Positions 29,991 through 40,000 of a stretch of 40,000 nt of DNA are shown in pieces. The stretch spans positions 1-40,000 of the forward strand of contig MCFH01000015.1 in the NCBI GenBank assembly GCA_002104945.1, written 5' to 3'. Numbering within the stretch: the first letter of the stretch is position 1; the number at the start of each line of letters is the position of its first letter. The notes under the pieces were generated by a model. The model was not told the origin of the DNA. It saw nothing but the letters and a program-made list of their open reading frames with translations, and searched no databases. The position numbers were made by a program, and so were the translations under genes. This DNA comes from Piromyces finnis. Taxonomy: Eukaryota; Neocallimastigomycota; Neocallimastigomycetes; Neocallimastigales; Neocallimastigaceae.

Positions 29991-30780
29991 TTCTTTTTAT
30001 AAATTTTATAATTTGTAATGTTTTTATTATATACAAATTAATAGGAGTATATAGAAGAATATAAAAGGTTTTTTTTTTTTTTGTTAATTTACAATAACAA
30101 AGTTATAAAATATTAAAAATTTTAAGTATTATTATTTAGTTTCAAAAAAATGAATCATAAATTTTACCTTTAAATTCTTTATTATATAAAGTAAAGTAAG
30201 CAGTAATTTTTTTTGGTAATATAATTCATATTTAAAATTAATTGTACATTGAATTCAATTGATTGGTCAGAATAATGTATTTGTATTTATCCTTTTTTAT
30301 TCATTAAAACTAATTTATTTTTTTTTTAATATTATGAATTTTTTAAATGAAAAATGGAAATGTAAAAAAAATGATAAAATATAAAGTTTATTTAATATAA
30401 AATAAATTTAATTAATTAATCAAAAAATAATAATTAAAAAAAAAATAATATGAAATAAGTTAAAACTTAAATAAATAATATAAAGGACATAAGTCATAAA
30501 TAAAAAAGAGATAAAAAAAAGTATATTTTCTAGTTATTTAATAATAAAAAAAAAACTTGTCATTTTAACTTTTTTAATTTCTTTATATTAATTTAACATA
30601 TTATATTTGAATTTATTGAATAAAACATTAAAGGAAATAATAGTTTAAGAGTAATAAACCTTAAGAATAGTAAAAATTAACACTGTTCATTTTTGAAGTC
30701 ATTCATTCTATTCATAATTATTATTCTATTTTCTTACATTTTTAAATTTAAATTATTCATTAAAATTTGTCAAATAAATA
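29991..30780. other. Divergent promoter region between prefoldin 2 and the RING/PHD gene
   Basis: About 790 bp with T and A runs (T near 30070-30082) and no coding frame. Both promoters must lie here, but no box can be singled out. Confidence 0.5.
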
Positions 30781-31814
30781 ATGGATGAAGAAGATTATGT
30801 TGAACCATGCAGTATTTGTTTAGAAGATTTAATACCCGAAAATAAAGAAAATGCAGAAAATTTGGGTATTTTATCATGTAACCATAAATTCCATGAAGCA
30901 TGCATTAAATTATGGTCAGAGGTATATATCTTTTTTTTTTTTTTTTTTCTACAATTTTAACGTTAAAAAAAAATTAATATTCTAATTATACTATTTTTAA
31001 AATACCAATTTTATCATGTTATGCATATTATATTAATAAATTAAATTAATTTTAAACACTTTTTTTTATTATTATTATAATTAATAATGTAATTATATTT
31101 AGAAAGCATGTACTTGTCCAATTGATAGAAGTGAATTTAATGAAATAAAAATTTATAATTGTAGAGAAGAGTATCTAAGTACTTTTTCAATTAAGAGTAA
31201 AAATGTAATAAAATTATTCAAATTTATATAAATATTCATAAATAATGATAAATTTTCAATTTATCTAATTATTAATTTCTTTTTAATAAAATTTTTATAG
31301 AAAGAAGCAGAAATTGAAATTGAAGATTTATCATTTTGTATTATTTGTGGAAGTTCTGAACATGAAGAAATAATGCTATTATGTGATATATGTGATGCCC
31401 CATATCATACAAGTAATTAAAATTATTGACATAATTTCACCACCACTCACCTATTCTGTATATAATATTAATAAACTTTATAATATATACACAAATATAG
31501 CTTGTTTAGGATTAAACAGTATTCCTATAGGAAATTGGTATTGCCCAAATTGTGTAAATGAAAACCCTGCTTTAGCTTCATCAATGTTTCAAGATGATGA
31601 ATATGTATATGATTATTCTGATAGTCCTTTAATATTTGAAACAGTTTCATTTATTCAGGAAAGCCCTATAGCCGGAAGAAGAACAAGGAATAGTAATAAC
31701 GAAGGAACTAAAAAGAAATATACGAGAAAAACCCGAGGAAAAAAAGTAACTTCAAGAACAGTTGCTAATTCTAATACTAGAATCAAAGCACCAAGATCAA
31801 TGATAAGGTAATAA

Positions 31815-31860
<46 letters not shown>

Positions 31861-34474
31861 CATCATCATAAGTATATTTATAATATTTCATTATAATTAT
31901 TTATTTTTCAAATATATAATAATATAAATTTATAATATAATGATATGAAAATAATACAGTAAATTAAGAAAAGAAATCATTAAAAGAAGACAAGATAATA
32001 TGATTGCGAACCAGAGATTATTAGCCGAAAACGTTTTATTAGATATACCATATTCATTTTCAGATTATGTTGATGCTTATCGGGCTTCAAGCTCTAATTC
32101 TAAATCAACTCGAAATTTAGGTAGTCTGAGAGAAAAACTTAATTACGATATGAAAAAAAAGCATTCCAAGATGCTTGATACAAAGACTGTTAATGAAATA
32201 TACAATAAACCTTCATCATACAATAGAAAGTCAGAGTATGATATGATTTGGAGGCAAGCTTCTATAGCAAAAAAATTTAATAAAGGTTCAGATTCTTCTC
32301 CTCCTAAAAATAACACACAGGAGAAAAAGGATTTACCATCAACCTCATTTAAACGACCAAATATTGCTCAACGAAAAATGAAAGAACCAGAATCTACAAA
32401 AATCGATAATAAAACATCACTCTATACCAATACTCTATCGAAAGATAGTAATTATCAGTTATCATCGGCATCATCATCAAGTTATACGAAAAAATATAAT
32501 GATCAAGATAATAATAATAATATGAGGACAAAAGCAAATAATACGAATTCTAGATTAAATTATAATAAGTCTAAATCATTAGCATATAGTAGTAATGATA
32601 AAGCTTCATCATCCAATGATTTTAAATTTAATAGTACTAATAAGTCATCAAGTCATAAGTCAAAATACGATAATAATAATAATAATAATAATGGTAGCAG
32701 TAGCAATAGCAGTAGTAGTAGTAGTAGTAACAATAATGATAATAACAATAAAATGCTACATAATAACAAAAGATGCAATTATGATAATGATGGACATTCA
32801 CAAAGTAATTTTAAGTATAAAAGTAATTATGATAGAATTTCGTATGATGGTGGTGATGATTTAAAATACAAAAATGTCGATAAAAGTATATATAATGATT
32901 CAAAATATAAAAATAAAGATTCATATGATGATTTGAAATACAAGAGTTATAAGAAGAGTTCCTATGATGACTCAAAATATAAAAGTTATGGTAAAGATCC
33001 GTATTATGATGATTCAAAATATAAAAATTATGATAAAGATCCATATAATAATATGAAATATAAAAATTATGACAAAAATTCGAAGGATGGTTCAAAATAT
33101 AGAGATTATGATAAAGATCTATATGATGATTCGAAATATAAAAATTATGATAAAAATTCGTATGATGATTCAAAATATAGAAATTATAGGAAAAGTTCGT
33201 ATGATGATTCAAAATATAAAAATAAAGATTCATATGATGATTTGAAATACAAAAGCTACGATAAAGATTCATATAATGACTTGAAATATAAGAGTTACAA
33301 TAAAGCCTCATATGATGACTTGAAATATAAGAGTTACAATAAAGCCTCATATGATGATTCAAAATATAAGAGTTACGATAAAGATTCATATGATAATTCA
33401 AGATATAAGAGTTACAATAAAGATTCATATGATGATTTAAAATATAAGAGTTACGATAAAGATTTGTATGATGATTCAAAATATAGAAATTATAATAAGA
33501 ATTCGTATGATGATATAAAGTATAATAGTTATAATAAAGGCTCGTATGATGGTTCAAAATATAATAAAGATAGAGGTGTCTCCAGTAATGACATATTATA
33601 TAAAAATAGCGATAAAGCTTCTTACAACGATTTAAGAGATAGTAAGAATAAGGACAAGGATAATATAAAATCATTGTATTCACCCAATAATGATCAATAT
33701 TCCTATTCAGAAATGAATAATAAAGGACGTTCATCGGTAGAACGTCCAAAATTACATAATATTTATTCTCGTTTTTCATCTAATAATAATTTAAGTAGTA
33801 GTAATTATCGTTCGTCAGCGTCAACAGAAGACTTAACATTAAATAATAATAAATACCAAATTTCACCTCAAACCAATACCGATCTTCATTATAATGATTT
33901 AAATCAAAGTTCCAGCAGCAGTATTAATCGTATTCTTTTTAATAATCCAGGCGAAGATACCGTCAAAGAAAATAATTCAAGTAATGGTTCAGATTATCAA
34001 TCCAGCGGTAGAATAGCTAGTCGTTATTCAAACACTAATAGATATCACCCATATAAGAAATTAAGTAATGAACATCCACCAATTGATCGTTCAACCCTAA
34101 CTATAAATGATCATCCTTTAGTTAATTCGAAAGTAATATCAAAATCAGATTCTGAACCATCAAAAATTAAAGAGAGTAATAAAGAATTTTCATCAAGAGA
34201 AGTACTAAGATATCTTAAACCATACTTGAAAAAGAAAGTTAATACTAATTATATTTCAAAAGACCAATATAAAAAGTTAACTAAAGACCTAACCTATTAT
34301 GTCATTAAAAGAATGAGTAAAGATTACAGTGGAGATCATAAAATGAGTTTCAATGAATTAAAGGAAGATTTTCTTATTGAGCAACAATTTACCAATAAAA
34401 TAATAATTAATTTTATTAATTACAATCTCAGGAAATTCCTAGCTTATAATAAAGAACTCCATAAAAAATTCTAA
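30781..34474 (+). CDS. PHRF1: PHRF1-like RING plus PHD protein with Tyr-rich tandem repeats, 5 exons
   Basis: Exons 30781-30921, 31103-31204, 31301-31412, 31501-31807 and 31960-34474 join in frame to about 1058 residues. The N-terminal RING has C10, C13, C33, H35, H38 and C41, then TCPIDRSEF. The Asp replacing the last Cys is the arrangement I recall for PHRF1. A PHD finger follows (SFCIICG..., LLCDICDAPYH, then GNWYCPNC, about residues 92-138). Next come a basic region, Ser/Asn-rich sequence and 18 Tyr-rich repeats (523-753). The last 93 residues (EVLRYLKPYLKKK, ISKDQYKKLTKDL) resemble the PHRF1 C-terminal region. PHRF1 is a nuclear E3 ubiquitin ligase described as binding the RNA polymerase II tail; yeast Asr1 is related in idea. 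The Tyr repeat is not something I know from that family. Confidence 0.88.
31819..31860. repeat. (TTA)n microsatellite in intron 4 of the RING/PHD gene
   Basis: About 14 TTA/ATT units lie just inside the 5' part of the intron after exon 4, ending in CATCATCATA. Confidence 0.9.
32864..33556 (+). repeat. 18 tandem 39-bp repeats encoding a 13-residue Tyr-rich unit
   Basis: The consensus unit is K-Y-K-S-Y-D-K-D-S-Y-D-D-[LS]. Fifteen units are 13 residues long, two are 11 (KYKNKDSYDDL, both near-identical) and one is 14. Each normally carries three Tyr. Two adjacent copies (33286-33363) are almost identical in DNA, showing recent duplication, while edge units are more diverged. The antisense frame is also open for 322 codons, only because the repeat lacks stops in that frame. 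Confidence 0.95.
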
Positions 34475-35492
34475 ATCTAACCGTTAAGAAACTGTTGTTA
34501 TCCTATCCTATTAGTATTTTATTATAAATACTAAAAATCTGTATTTAACTATTTAATATAAAATTTTTAAGTAACTAGATACAATTCAGTAATAGAAAAG
34601 AATATACATATATAATATATATATTTTTTAAGTTTTATGTAAATATGATATAAATGAAATAAAATATATAAAAACTATTACAAAAAAAAAAAAAAAAAAA
34701 AATTTTATTTGATTTCCAATGAATGGGAACATCAAAAATTATATTTTGTCCGCCTTTCATTAGTTTTACTGATTTGCCTTGTTGTTTCTTCAGGTATATT
34801 AATGCACTTGCTGTAAGTCTTTTTTAAATATTGACCATTATTGACTAATAGCATAATACAGTCATTAAACATATGAAAACTTTGAATGTTCACCACAATT
34901 TAATATAAATCTTTAAATCAAATAAATATAACATTAATATATCTTTTTTTTTTTTTTATTTATTTATTTTACTTGTTTTATTTATTTATGGTTTTATTGT
35001 TATTTCTGATAACATTTATTTTTCTTCTTTTATATATCTATTTCTCTATGTTTTATCTAATATTATAATTTTTTTTTGATTTTTTATAATTATTTTCAAT
35101 TATCTTCTTTTTCTTTTTCTTTCTTTTTTTTTATTAATTTATTTATTTTTTTTACTGAATAGCTAATGTAATACTGTAATACTTTCTCTATATAATAATT
35201 GATTATCACTGATAATTATAACTTATTCATCAATGATAACAATATTATTGTATTTTTACTTAAATTAAAAATGATAAAATAATAATAGAAAAAAAAAAAT
35301 AATACATTATTTATAATCTTCTTAATATATATATTTAAATAGTTTTATATCGTTTTATATGTAATATTAAAATAAATAAATTTTCTTTTTCTTTGTGTGT
35401 ATAAAATGAATTGCATAAAAAAAAAAAACTTCAAAATTTTTATTTAAAAACCCTAATTAATAAATTATTCTTCAAAAATGATTATAAATTTT
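34475..35492. other. Convergent intergenic region with a coding-like scrap
   Basis: It lies between the 3' ends of the RING/PHD gene and the ABC transporter. Most is A/T runs (A tract 34682-34702, T runs near 34945-34956). The part at 34703-34826 has richer composition and reads as protein on the minus strand; it is listed separately. Confidence 0.6.
34703..34826 (-). pseudogene. Unrecognised coding-like fragment
   Basis: On the minus strand, after a stop near 34827, a frame reads TASALIYLKKQQGKSVKL, then MKGGQNIIFDVPIHWKSNK, before entering a T tract (34682-34702). CTTACAG at 34811-34817 just before it could be a 3' splice site, giving an exon from 34810. The plus strand is also open here (NEWEHQKLYFVRLSLVLLIC). 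The higher base complexity than the surroundings and the ordinary residue mix suggest a gene or transposon remnant. I cannot name it. Confidence 0.3.
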
Positions 35493-38400
35493 TTAATTTG
35501 TTAAGGCTAATTTTCTTAATAATTCAGCATTAACTGGACCTGTTTCATCAACTAACTTTGAGAATTCAGTTTTACTGGATGGCATCATACTTCCATCTTC
35601 TTGTTTTTCAAACAATAAATTACTTGGTTTATCATATTCAAGAATATTACCATTACTTAAAACTAAAACTTTATCGTAATCTATAATAGTATTCAAACGA
35701 TGGGCAATGGTAATAACTGTAACATCTTTAAATTCTGTTCTAAGTGCCTTTTGAATAATAGCATCAGTTTCAACATCAACAGATGCAGTAGCTTCATCCA
35801 TAATAAGAACACGACTTTGACGAATCATAGCTCTGGCTAAACATAATAATTGTCTTTGACCAACACTGAAATTTTCACCATTTGAACGAACTTCAGCTTC
35901 TAACTTATTTTCTAATTCACTAACCATATTCTTTAAACCAGCATGTTCTAATGCTGCCCAAATTTCTTCATCTGTATGTTCATCAAATGGATCCATGTTA
36001 AATCTAATGGATCCTGAGAATAAAATTGGATCTTGTGGGATAATGGAAATTCTTCTACGTAAATCATTTAATTTAATGTCTAAAATTGAAACATCATCGA
36101 TCTTAATAGATGATCCTTCCTCTGGTTCAACCAATCTAAATAAGGTCATAACAATACTAGATTTACCTGCACCAGTACGACCAACTACACCAATCTTTTC
36201 ATTAGCTTGAATATCTAATGAAATGCTGTTCAATACTGGTGGTAAATGTGGAGCATATTTCATGGTAAGATCCTTAATTTCAATCTTACCGTTTTGTGGC
36301 CAATCCTTTGGAACATCTAAACCCTTTTGATTTTCAGTATCAATTTCATTGGCATAATGACTTAAACGTTCAGCAGCATTCATATGAACTTCGGTTTCAC
36401 TGAATTGACGAACAGCCCAATTAAGATTACCAGTAACACTTAATGAATAGGATAAACTTAAACCAAGTAAAGCTGGGGAAATAGATTTTTTAAGGATGAT
36501 ACCAGACATAGCAGCAAAGAAGACCAAGAATGCACCAATGGTTTCTAATCTTAAACCTAACCATCTTTGAGCAGTAATTTGTAAAATGCAAGGTCTGTTA
36601 TTATTATCCATAAAAGTATCATTTATATTAATAAATCTATCTTGTTCACGGTAAGCTCTAATAGTAGATAAACCATTCATTGTTTCAGTAAAGTTAGCAT
36701 ATAATGGTGATCTTGCTAAGGAGTCAAGACGCTTAATTTCTCTTGAAGTATTTCTATAGAATTCTTGCATTAAATAGTAAATTACTAATAATGGAATAAG
36801 GGCAATTAAAAAGATTGGGGTGGCATATATAATTAATAATAATGTGGAAACAGTGATAGCAAAACAAGAAAGGAAAGATTGAATGGATTCAATTAAAACG
36901 CCATCAACAGAATCTTGATCCTTTGAGAATCTATTAATAATTCTACCTAATGGAGTTGTATCAAAGAAAGATATTGGGGCACTCATTACTCTAGCAATGG
37001 CATCTCTATGGATTTTTCCAGCAGCTGAGATACCAGTATAGGCAATGCAGATACCAAATAACATTTCAGTAATAGCTTGTAAGAAACTCCATCCTAAATA
37101 TATAAGTACATAGGCTAAGGTAGTAATATCAAATTTTTTATCAGTCCAGAATACCAACCACATATCATTACCGATTTTTGCAACTTGAGTTAAAATAAGA
37201 AAAGCAAGTACAGCAACAACACAGCCTATACCACCAGCAGCTCTTACATAGAATTTGTAGATACTGAATTTCACAGATCCAGTGTTTCTTTCTTCCTTGG
37301 TCATTAATCCTTGTTGTTCTTTCTTTTCATCCTTTTCCTTTGGTTTTTCACTATCAGTTTTGTCATTGGCAACATCTTCTTTGGAAATAGTGGCATCATC
37401 ATCTTCTTCCTTTTCACTTGATTGTTCTAAATCAGATAATTCACTTTCATCCTCATTTTCATTATTTATCTTTTCATCAATACCACCATAATTACGCATT
37501 AAGCGAGCAAATTCACCTTCATTACTCATTAATTCATCATATTTACCTTGTTCTTTAATTTCACCATCTTCTAAATAAATAATATAATCAACTCTAGGTA
37601 AAACATGAAGTTGATGAGTAACTAAAACACGAGTTTTTTCGGAAAGTGTTCCAAGAATACATTTATCAAATAAATAACGACTAACATGAGCATCGACTGC
37701 TGAAAGTGGATCATCTAAAAAGATAATATCACTATCGAAATATACAGCTCTTGCTAAATTAATTCTTTGCTTTTGACCTCCTGAAAGATTAATTCCACGT
37801 TCACCAATTTCGGTCATATCACCATTTGGGAAAATTTTTAAATCATGTGTTAAAGCACAACTTTTAACAGCTTCCATATACTTTGAATGATCATATTCCT
37901 TACCAAATAAGATGTTATCTCTAACCGTAGCATTTTGAATCCAAGCTTGTTGTGGACAATAACCAATAGTTCCACCAAATACTATTTCACCACTTTCACT
38001 CTTCATTTCACCAATTAAAGCATTAACTAATGAAGATTTACCGCTACCTACGGCACCAACAATAGCAGTTAATGATTTTTTTGGAATAGATAAATTAAGA
38101 TTTTTAATCTTAAATGGTTCGAAATCTTCTTGATCATTGGCATCCTTTTCATCAGAATTATTCTTTTGTTCGGAAGTTTCAGTGATATCTTTTTCCTTTT
38201 TAGATGTCTTTTTTTTGTTCTTTTTATCTTTTTTATTTTCATCATCAGTAGTTTTTTCATCTTCTTTTTTAGTTTCCCAATAGAAATTTCCATCCTTTAC
38301 AGAAATAGCAAATTCAGAATTTGGATCAATTTTTGGTAATTCGTCTAATTCTTCACCACTAATAACGTTATTAATACGTCTTAAAGCTACAACAGTATCA

Positions 38401-39981
38401 GCTAATTGTCCTGAAACCATTGGTAAAATACCTAATGGGAAAGATAACATATTAAAGAAGGCAAGAGAAGAGAAAACCTTACCTGCAGTTAATTTATTAC
38501 CAGCTACAGCATAACAAATATAGGTAACAGAACTAGCAAGTACTGGAATAATACCAGTAACAGAATCAACACCAGTGTAAATAATAAGTGATTTTCTAAT
38601 ACGAGCTAATTCTTTTGAACGTAACTTGTTAATAATATCTAAAAAACTAATTTCCCATCCAAAGAACTTAATTACTCTCATGCTACCAATAATTTCTTGA
38701 GTTTTTTTAACACGTTCATCGGTAAAAATAACAGTTTGTTCTCTTAAAGAAGTTAACCATTTCATAATATAACCTTGTAATGGAATAAGGACAACGAAAA
38801 TTGAAAAACCAATTAATGCCCATAATCTATATTATAAATAGATTGAAATTTAATAGCAATTTAATATAATTTAATTATAATAATGTTAATGATTAATAAG
38901 TATTTAATTGCATATATAATTAAATACTTATTAATCATGAATATAATAATTACATATATACAATTATTTAATTTTTTTTTAAAAAAAAATAATTTATATT
39001 TATTTACCCTAATGCACGAATTAATAAAATTAAAATTACTACTAATTGGAATGGACCACTCCATAAATAATGAAGATAACTACAAAGTCCTTGAATTCTT
39101 GATGAATCAGAAGAAACAATATTAATAATTTGTCCTTCAGTTAAATGTTGCTTTGCATTTTGTGAAAGCTTAAGCATTTTTCTATATATAATTCCAATAA
39201 TAGTTGCTCTAACACTAAGACCAACTTCCATAACTAATTCAAAGTAAGTATTAATAAATATGGTAGCTAAGATTTGAAGAACAAATAATACAACGGCATA
39301 AATCCAACTATAATATAATGATAATATAATATTTAATTATTAAAAATTATTACATTTATTACATTATAAATTATATTCAAATAACTTTTTTTTTTTTTTT
39401 TTTTAATAATTACCCTTTATAAGCTGGTTCATTAGTATTATTACTAACAAAATTTAATAATAATTCTAATATAATTGGTGAGGTAAGATTACAACAATCC
39501 GAAAAGAATTTTAAAATACCAGATGGAATCCTATTATTTTCAATAATAGTTTTAAAATTAAAAACAATAATTCAATTTTTATTAGTTACTACCATCCATT
39601 AAAAAAAAAAAAAAAAAAAAAAAGAAGAAGAAGAAATTACATTGGAGGTAATTTAAAATTTAAAACTATCTATTTTTTAAAATCAATTAATACTTACCAT
39701 TTTGGACCAAATACTCTTATAAAAGTTTTAAGGATGCTAGGATTATCCTTTCTTTTTATTAATTCTTTATCCCATTCTTTATAAAAATTATCAGCTAATT
39801 TCTTTTCTTCAAATTTAGGGTCAAGTAAGTATAAATCATTATCTTGAAGTGGTCTATTATAACCTGTAATAAAAATAGGATTTGCCCACCAATATGTTAT
39901 CCTTGATAACCATGAAGCTTTTGTGTAGGGTGTAGGTATAGGTTCCTTTGGAACTGGAATATCTTTTTTCTTAAATAACAT
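35493..39981 (-). CDS. ABC transporter, subfamily C (MRP type), 4 exons
   Basis: Exons in coding order: 39698-39981, 39414-39530, 39008-39307 and 35493-38826, joining in frame to about 1344 residues. This is a full transporter (TMD1-NBD1-TMD2-NBD2) without the extra N-terminal TMD0, as in short MRPs. It opens with the family signature ASWLSRITYWWANPIF. NBD1 has Walker A GAVGSGKSS (491-499), LSGGQ (581-585) and FLDDPLSAVD, with Asp in place of catalytic Glu, the usual ABCC degeneracy. NBD2 has GRTGAGKSS (1116-1124), FSVGQ (1220-1224) and IMDEATASVD with catalytic E1245. Charged low-complexity inserts precede NBD1 and link NBD1 to TMD2. MRPs export conjugates, drugs or organic anions using ATP; the substrate and membrane here are unknown. 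The start ATG at 39981 is close to the window edge, but matches the family's N-terminus. Confidence 0.95.
38889..38938. repeat. Perfect 21-bp inverted repeat in an ABC transporter intron
   Basis: Arms 38889-38909 (ATGATTAATAAGTATTTAAT plus T) and 38918-38938 are exact reverse complements around an 8-nt loop GCATATAT. Pairing continues imperfectly outward for several bases. It lies inside the intron between exons 3 and 4 (38827-39007). It is a second clear hairpin in the window, unrelated in arm sequence to the one at 14337. Confidence 0.9.
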
Positions 39982-40000
39982 TATATTTTTTGAAATTGGA

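Noticed and set aside
32864-33556. CRISPR-like or satellite array
   Set aside because: The 39-bp repeats have no spacers, stay in frame and lie inside a long coding exon.
32811-33779. 322-codon minus-strand frame rich in Tyr, His and Asn
   Set aside because: It is the antisense of the Tyr-rich tandem repeat; its length follows from the repeat lacking stops in that frame.

Overview
The window is eukaryotic, extremely AT-rich and full of homopolymer and (AAT)n tracts. Its genes have short GT-AG introns. The best fit is an anaerobic gut fungus (Neocallimastigomycota). The main pointer is a eukaryotic gene for pyruvate formate-lyase with an N-terminal organelle-type leader, next to ordinary fungal genes (H2A, RNA14/CstF-77, prefoldin 2, an MRP-type ABC transporter) and Asn-rich low complexity. 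Genus cannot be decided from the sequence alone.

Layout. 1-4208: a LINE-type (non-LTR) retrotransposon cut by the left edge, carrying the end of an endonuclease and a full reverse transcriptase. A 5'-truncated sister copy is joined directly to its poly(A) tail. 4524-4851: a coding-like minus-strand remnant and a short diverged relic of the same LINE 3' end. 5472-5543: tRNA-Thr(UGU). 6059-8482 (-): pyruvate formate-lyase. 10574-12910 (-): a large ankyrin-repeat protein. 14337-14398: a perfect 28-bp hairpin. 15086-15887 (+): histone H2A with an SQ motif, 4 exons. 17333-22730 (-): RNA14/CstF-77, rebuilt as 15 exons. 24705-28894 (+): an unrecognised coiled-coil protein, rebuilt as 17 exons with a 52-Asn run. 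29313-29990 (-): prefoldin subunit 2, 3 exons. 30781-34474 (+): a RING plus PHD protein resembling PHRF1, 5 exons, with 18 tandem tyrosine-rich 13-residue repeats. 35493-39981 (-): an ABCC/MRP transporter, 4 exons.

The genes do not form a pathway cluster; they look like independent genes separated by 0.4-2.2 kb of near-featureless AT-rich DNA. RNA14 (mRNA 3'-end formation) and the PHRF1-like protein (a family known to bind the RNA polymerase II tail) both act around transcription, but nothing in the sequence links them here. I found no convincing new multi-gene system. The most unusual items are the tyrosine-repeat domain, the LINE-into-LINE-tail insertion, the two long perfect hairpins, and two coding-like fragments that I could not identify.

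All exon structures were worked out by hand from reading frame, GT-AG sites and family similarity. Every join keeps the frame, but none is confirmed by transcripts.
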